Origin: Achromobacter mucicolens
Lineage (GTDB): Bacteria > Pseudomonadota > Gammaproteobacteria > Burkholderiales > Burkholderiaceae_B
DNA: 64,000 nt
NCBI RefSeq assembly: GCF_902859725.1
Contig: NZ_CADIJP010000024.1
Span: forward strand, 1-64,000
Direction: 5' to 3'
The position numbers and the translations under genes were made by a program. This document shows, one piece after another, positions 60,111 to 64,000 of this stretch. The notes under the pieces were generated by a model that was given only the letters and a program-made list of their open reading frames with translations, ran no database searches and was not told where the DNA came from. Positions within the stretch are counted from its first letter, which is position 1, and each line of letters begins with the position of its first letter.

Positions 60111-60482
60111 ATGAATCCCGAACTCAACCCCCGCCTGCGCCTCGTGGCCTCGGTTTCATTGTTTGCCCTGATCGTGCTGTGCGTCGCCTGGGAAACCGTG
60201 GTGGCGCCGGTGCGGCCGGGCGGTTCCTGGATGCTGCTCAAAGCCTTGCCGCTGGCGTTTCCGCTGCGCGGCATCGTGCGCGGCAATCTCTACACCTACC
60301 AGTGGGCGGCCATGCTGTCGCTGCTGTATCTGATGGAAGGCGTGGTGCGCGCCATGTCGGATCCGGCGCCGCTGTCCGTCCTGATGGCGTGGGGCGAAAT
60401 CATCCTGTCCACCACGTTTTTCCTCAGCGCCATTTTCTATGTGCGGCCCGCCAAGCGCGCCGCCCGGAGGCAACGCGCATGA
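60111..60482 (+). CDS. DUF2069 inner-membrane protein
   Basis: 123 residues with about four helices, ending in a basic tail RPAKRAARRQR. DUF2069 proteins (the E. coli YdfB-like type) are small membrane proteins of unknown function. GATAAT lies at 60099-60104, only six bases before the ATG, so the message could be leaderless; no ribosome site is seen. The stop overlaps the selO start (ATGA). Confidence 0.85.
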   Translation: MNPELNPRLRLVASVSLFALIVLCVAWETVVAPVRPGGSWMLLKALPLAFPLRGIVRGNLYTYQWAAMLSLLYLMEGVVRAMSDPAPLSVLMAWGEIILSTTFFLSAIFYVRPAKRAARRQRA

Positions 60483-61966
60483 CCGCCCTGTCCCTGTCCG
60501 AACTGCAAGCCGTCAACTCGTTTGCGGCCCTGCCCGAGACCTTCTACACCCGGCTGGCGCCGCGGGGGCTGAACAATCCCCGCCTGCTGCATGCCAATTC
60601 GCAGGCCGCCGCCCTGATCGGCCTGGATCCGTCGGTGCTGACCACCCCCGAATTCCTGCAGGTTTTTTCCGGCGCCCAGCCATTGCCGGGCGGCGATACG
60701 CTGGCTGCCGTCTATAGCGGCCACCAGTTCGGGGTGTGGGCGGGGCAATTGGGCGACGGACGGGCTCATCTGCTGGGTGAAATCCTGGGGCCCGCGGGCG
60801 CCTGGGAACTGCAGCTCAAGGGCTCCGGCATGACGCCGTATTCCCGGATGGGCGACGGCCGCGCCGTGCTGCGATCGTCGGTGCGCGAGTACCTGGCCAG
60901 CGAGGCCATGTTCGGGCTGGGCGTGCCGACCACGCGCGCCCTGGCATTGGTCGTGTCCGATGATCCGGTCATGCGCGAGACCGTCGAGACGGCAGCCATC
61001 GTGACCCGGATGTCGCCCAGTTTTGTCCGGTTCGGCTCGTTCGAGCACTGGTCGTCGCGGCGTCAGCCCGACCTGCTCAAGACGTTGGCCGATTATGTGA
61101 TTGACCGCTACTACCCCGAGTGCCGCGACGTGCAAGCGGGCGAGCCCGCATCCGAGACGGCGCCATACGTAAATCTGCTGCGGGAAGTCACCCGGCGCAC
61201 GGCATTGCTGATGGCGGACTGGCAGGCAGTCGGGTTTTGCCACGGCGTCATGAATACCGACAATATGTCCATCCTGGGACTGACGCTGGATTACGGTCCG
61301 TTTGGCTTCATGGACGGTTTCCGGCTGGGGCATATCTGCAACCACTCGGATGCCGAAGGACGTTATTCCTGGAACCGGCAACCTTCCGTGGCGCTTTGGA
61401 ATCTTTATCGGCTGGGCGGCAGCCTGCATATGCTGGTGCAGGACGCCGATGTCTTGCGCGCCGTGCTGGATGAATACGAAGCCATTTTCACGCGCGCCTT
61501 CCACGACAAAATGGGCGCCAAGATGGGATTGGCGGCTTGGCAGCCCGACGACGAGGCGCTGCTGGATGATCTGCTCAAACTGATGGACGCAAATCAGGCG
61601 GATTTCACGCTGACGTGGCGGCGCCTGGCCGATGCGATCCAAGGCCAGCGCAGCGGTTTTGAGGATTTGTTTATCGATCGGCCCGCTGCCGGCGCCTGGC
61701 TCGACCGGTTGCTGTCTCGTCATGGCCGGCAGGGCAGGTCCACCGCGGACACGGCGGCCGACATGAATGGCCTCAATCCGCTTTATGTACTGCGCAATCA
61801 TTTGGCCGAACAAGCAATTCGCGCGGCCAAGGCCGGCGATGCCAGCGAAATCGATACCCTCATCAAACTGCTGCGCAATCCCTATGTGGCGCAGGACGGC
61901 TATGAACGCTACGCTGGTTTGCCGCCAGATTGGGCGGGTGGAATCGAAGTGAGCTGTTCGTCCTGA
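60479..61966 (+). CDS. selO: SelO, protein adenylyltransferase (pseudokinase fold)
   Basis: AMPylates Ser/Thr/Tyr of redox-active proteins and influences glutathionylation. It has 495 residues with AVYSGHQFGVWAGQLGDGRA near 79, LKGSGMTPYSRMGDGRA near 115, FCHGVMNTDNMSILGLTLDY near 255 and the family's C-terminal Cys-Ser-Ser (Cys in the place of selenocysteine of some relatives). Start MTALSLSELQ overlaps the DUF2069 stop. The 212 bases behind hold no gene. Confidence 0.96.
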   Translation: MTALSLSELQAVNSFAALPETFYTRLAPRGLNNPRLLHANSQAAALIGLDPSVLTTPEFLQVFSGAQPLPGGDTLAAVYSGHQFGVWAGQLGDGRAHLLGEILGPAGAWELQLKGSGMTPYSRMGDGRAVLRSSVREYLASEAMFGLGVPTTRALALVVSDDPVMRETVETAAIVTRMSPSFVRFGSFEHWSSRRQPDLLKTLADYVIDRYYPECRDVQAGEPASETAPYVNLLREVTRRTALLMADWQAVGFCHGVMNTDNMSILGLTLDYGPFGFMDGFRLGHICNHSDAEGRYSWNRQPSVALWNLYRLGGSLHMLVQDADVLRAVLDEYEAIFTRAFHDKMGAKMGLAAWQPDDEALLDDLLKLMDANQADFTLTWRRLADAIQGQRSGFEDLFIDRPAAGAWLDRLLSRHGRQGRSTADTAADMNGLNPLYVLRNHLAEQAIRAAKAGDASEIDTLIKLLRNPYVAQDGYERYAGLPPDWAGGIEVSCSS

Positions 61967-62179
61967 AGGCGATTTTGCGATATTGTCGGTGGCATTAATC
62001 TGGCTGGAAGCCCGGGATTAAGAAAAAGGCTGGGCAAAAAGGTCAAATATCGCCGTTTTTTTCACTGCAAACATTCGTTTCTATTGTAAAAGTCGTAAGA
62101 TTGCCGGCTCGGGGGCATTTTTTCTTGCGTGGGCGCTCCAGGGTTTTTGTAGACAATTTCAAGGTAAAGCACTCTGAAT
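61967..62179 (+). other. Promoter region of the response regulator
   Basis: AT-rich for this genome (T-runs at 62055-62062 and 62120-62127); TTGTAG / TAAAGC-like boxes before 62180. GCGATATT at 61976 and AATATCGC at 62045 are inverted copies 60 bases apart. No gene. Confidence 0.4.
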
Positions 62180-62899
62180 ATGCCTGGTGCAGATGGTTTG
62201 CTATGTATTGGTCTGCTTGAGGACGACGCCGATTTCCGCGAGGAACTGGCGTTGGGCCTGGGCGGCTATGGCTTTCGCGTGGCGTTTGCTTGCGACAATG
62301 CGGTCGCGTTCTACCGCCGGCTGCAAGAGCAGCCCTGCGACATCGTCATCCTGGACGCCCATCTTCCCGGCGAAGACGGTTTTTCCGTCGCGACCCGTCT
62401 GCGCGCCCTGAGCCCCGTGGGCATCGTCATGCTGACGGGCCGCAGCGCCCTTGAGGATCGCGTCCGCGGCCTGGAAGGCGGCGCCGACGTCTACATGACC
62501 AAGCCGGTGGACCTCTTGGAACTGAGCTCCGTCATTCGCAGCCTGGCGCGCCGCATGCGTCTGGCCAAGGCGCCGCGTCCGGCCGATGCCGAAACGCGCG
62601 CGTCGGCGGACACGAACTGGTCGCTGCAGGACGGCGGATGGATTCTGGTGGCGCCGGACGGCGCCTCGCTGCACCTGAGCGCGCAGGAACGGACGTTCCT
62701 GGTGGCGTTGATGGACGCCGCGGGCAGCGCCGTCAGCCGTCAGGCGTTGGCCGAACTCTTCCTGCCGGACAGCCCGGGCGGGTTTGAGTTGCGGCGTATC
62801 GACGTGCTGGTGAGCCGTCTGCGCGCCAAGGCGCAAAGCGCGGGCCTGAAGCTGCCGGTGTTGTCGGTGCGCGGCCAGGGCTACGTGTTCGCGGCCTGA
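62180..62899 (+). CDS. OmpR/PhoB-family response regulator
   Basis: 239 residues. Receiver at about 7-120 with the acidic pair Glu14-Asp15-Asp16 and phospho-accepting Asp59 in VILDAHLPGEDG; Thr near 86 and Lys near 108 (MTKP) complete the site. The C-terminal winged helix (about 145-238) has LSAQERTFLVALMDAAGSAV and VLVSRLRAKAQ, ending SVRGQGYVFAA. Start MPGADGLLC at 62180. It converges with a histidine kinase that is the natural partner, although the genes are not cotranscribed. Confidence 0.94.
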   Translation: MPGADGLLCIGLLEDDADFREELALGLGGYGFRVAFACDNAVAFYRRLQEQPCDIVILDAHLPGEDGFSVATRLRALSPVGIVMLTGRSALEDRVRGLEGGADVYMTKPVDLLELSSVIRSLARRMRLAKAPRPADAETRASADTNWSLQDGGWILVAPDGASLHLSAQERTFLVALMDAAGSAVSRQALAELFLPDSPGGFELRRIDVLVSRLRAKAQSAGLKLPVLSVRGQGYVFAA

Positions 62900-62904
62900 T
62901 CCAG

Positions 62905-62923
62905 GCCGCCGTCCGGGCGGCGT
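62905..62923. terminator. Hairpin between convergent response regulator and kinase genes
   Basis: GCCGCC / GGCGGC with a 5-base loop in the 24-base gap; no T-run. It may end both transcripts. Confidence 0.45.
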
Positions 62924-64000
62924 CTAGGCCGTCGGGCCGCTTGAGGGCAGGGTGATGACAAAGCGCGTGCCCACGCCCACCTTGCTCTGCATCGTCAGCG
63001 AACCGCCCTGGCTCTGGCAGATGCGCCGGGCCAGATACAGCCCGATCCCCATGCCTTGAGTTTCGCGATGCGCGGACCGCCGAAAGCGCGGCTCGAAGAT
63101 ACGGGCCTGTTCTTCTTCTCCGATGCCGGGACCACGGTCCACGACGGCCGCCCAGGTCATGGGTGTTTCGCCGATGCGCGTGTGCCCCGTTTCGATCCGC
63201 ACGGGCTCGTTTGCCGGCGAATACTTGATGGCGTTGTGGATCAGGTTGCGTATGACCACGCTGGTGAGCGGGCGATCGCAAAAGACCGGTTGCGGCGCTT
63301 GCGCTTCAAGCACCAGCGCATGCGCGGTATCCGGCTGCATGGCGTTCACCACGTCGCGCACCAGATCAGCCATGTCGGTCTGTTCGCCGCGCGGACTCCA
63401 CGCGTGTTCCTCGAGCCGGTCCTGGTTCAATAACTGGTCCATCAGTTCGGTCATCCTTCCGACCGACCGGTGAATGCGCGCCAGCCGCGTGTCCACGGTT
63501 TCGCCGCTGTCCGACAGAATCATGTCCAGGGATTGCGCGGCGGCGCTGATGGTGGCGAGCGGCGCGCGCAGCTCGTGCGAGATCAGTGCGTTCATCTGCC
63601 GCTGCGTGTCCAGCGCACCGGCCAGTTCGGCCAGCCGCAGTTCGCCTTGCGCCACATGTTCGGCGTTCGAGCTGGCGCCTGTCTTGCGAGCTGACGCGGC
63701 GGTATTGGAGGCGTCCAGGGCAACCCAGAGCAGCGCGCCCGACACCAGCATCAGCCTCAGCACTTCCATGCCGGCGTCCGCGGCGTCCGCGCCGCCGGCG
63801 TGCCAGGCGTCGTGTCCCAGAGCCCAGGCCGATACGGCATAGGCAAGCGCCAGCGTCAGGCAGGCCGGGCGGCCGGCGCGCTGCCGGATCGCGCTGGCCA
63901 GAAACCAAATCGCCAACGGCACGCTGAGCGCGGCGCACACGCCAGCGATGGAGGCGGGCAGCACGCCGGATTCGGTTTCGTACACAAAGATCAGCGCCAG
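62924..64000 (-). CDS. Sensor histidine kinase, N-terminus beyond window
   Basis: At least 359 residues. The visible protein starts with several hydrophobic helices (ALSVPLAIWFLASAI, CLTLALAYAVSAWAL, LRLMLVSGALLWVAL), then a HisKA domain with QMNALISHELRAPLATIS near 140 (phospho-His), the N box VVIRNLIHNAIKYSPANE near 238, and G boxes DRGPGIGEEE and TQGMGIGLYLARRI. The GTG at 63985 could be read as a start, but the frame continues unbroken to the window edge with a hydrophobic stretch, so the N-terminal sensor part probably lies outside, of the membrane-embedded 7-helix kind. Likely partner of the convergent response regulator. Confidence 0.9.
   Translation of the reverse strand: MALIFVYETESGVLPASIAGVCAALSVPLAIWFLASAIRQRAGRPACLTLALAYAVSAWALGHDAWHAGGADAADAGMEVLRLMLVSGALLWVALDASNTAASARKTGASSNAEHVAQGELRLAELAGALDTQRQMNALISHELRAPLATISAAAQSLDMILSDSGETVDTRLARIHRSVGRMTELMDQLLNQDRLEEHAWSPRGEQTDMADLVRDVVNAMQPDTAHALVLEAQAPQPVFCDRPLTSVVIRNLIHNAIKYSPANEPVRIETGHTRIGETPMTWAAVVDRGPGIGEEEQARIFEPRFRRSAHRETQGMGIGLYLARRICQSQGGSLTMQSKVGVGTRFVITLPSSGPTA

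Overview
The window is a piece of a GC-rich betaproteobacterial chromosome, most likely Achromobacter or a close relative in the Alcaligenaceae (the Bordetella family). This rests on the look of the housekeeping proteins (AlaS, ValS, HisS, DnaG, RpoD with a Lys/Ala-rich N-terminus), the gene orders rlmN-rodZ-ispG-hisS-yfgM-bamB-der, hfq-hflX-hflK-hflC-hisZ-purA and rpsU-dnaG-rpoD, and the very high third-position GC. It is an assignment from protein recognition, not from a search.

Layout. 1-6.3 kb: the right end of an R64-like type IVb thin-pilus operon (pilO2, pilP, pilQ, pilR, pilS, pilV), entering from off the left edge. 6.4-9.3 kb: alaS and a TusA-type sulfur carrier. 9.3-10.1 kb: an unknown exported protein on the minus strand. 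10.4-12.3 kb: rpsP-rimM-trmD, closed by a strong terminator with no rplS. 12.4-16.7 kb: a catabolic cassette of an XRE-cupin regulator, a three-part amino-acid-type ABC importer and an FAD amine/amino-acid oxidase. 16.7-19.6 kb: valS on the minus strand. 20-36.3 kb: a long core block: ndk, rlmN, rodZ-like, ispG, hisS, yfgM, bamB, der, hisC, hfq, hflX, hflK, hflC, hisZ, purA and a phosphoribosyltransferase. 36.6-42 kb: the macromolecular-synthesis locus rpsU-dnaG-rpoD followed by a CAU-anticodon tRNA.

42-55.3 kb is the accessory part. Directly after the tRNA lies an unannotated C-terminal remnant of a phage-type tyrosine integrase (42043-42282, minus strand) whose catalytic Arg has become Gln. 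Then come a small two-helix membrane protein, an 857-residue autotransporter with four tandem beta-helix repeats, and a compact Tad/Flp pilus locus (flp, tadG-like, tadE, an unknown, cpaB, cpaC, an FHA-cpaF fusion, tadB, tadC). The locus ends in a DUF192 gene whose reading frame runs antisense into the neighbouring gene. No prepilin peptidase and no TadZ is visible, so the Tad machine must borrow or lack these parts.

55.2-64 kb: a BPSS1780-type membrane protein, homoserine kinase, a tRNA-dihydrouridine synthase, a CBS-pair protein, a YihY/BrkB-type membrane protein, a DUF2069 protein, the AMPylase SelO, and a convergent response regulator / histidine kinase pair cut by the right edge.

The most notable non-obvious items are the integrase relic at the tRNA, the FHA-CpaF fusion in a stripped-down Tad locus, the Trp-Lys-Gly repeat linker in DnaG, the three consecutive hairpins in the rpoD leader, the terminator-like hairpin in front of hisZ, and the DUF192 antisense overlap.
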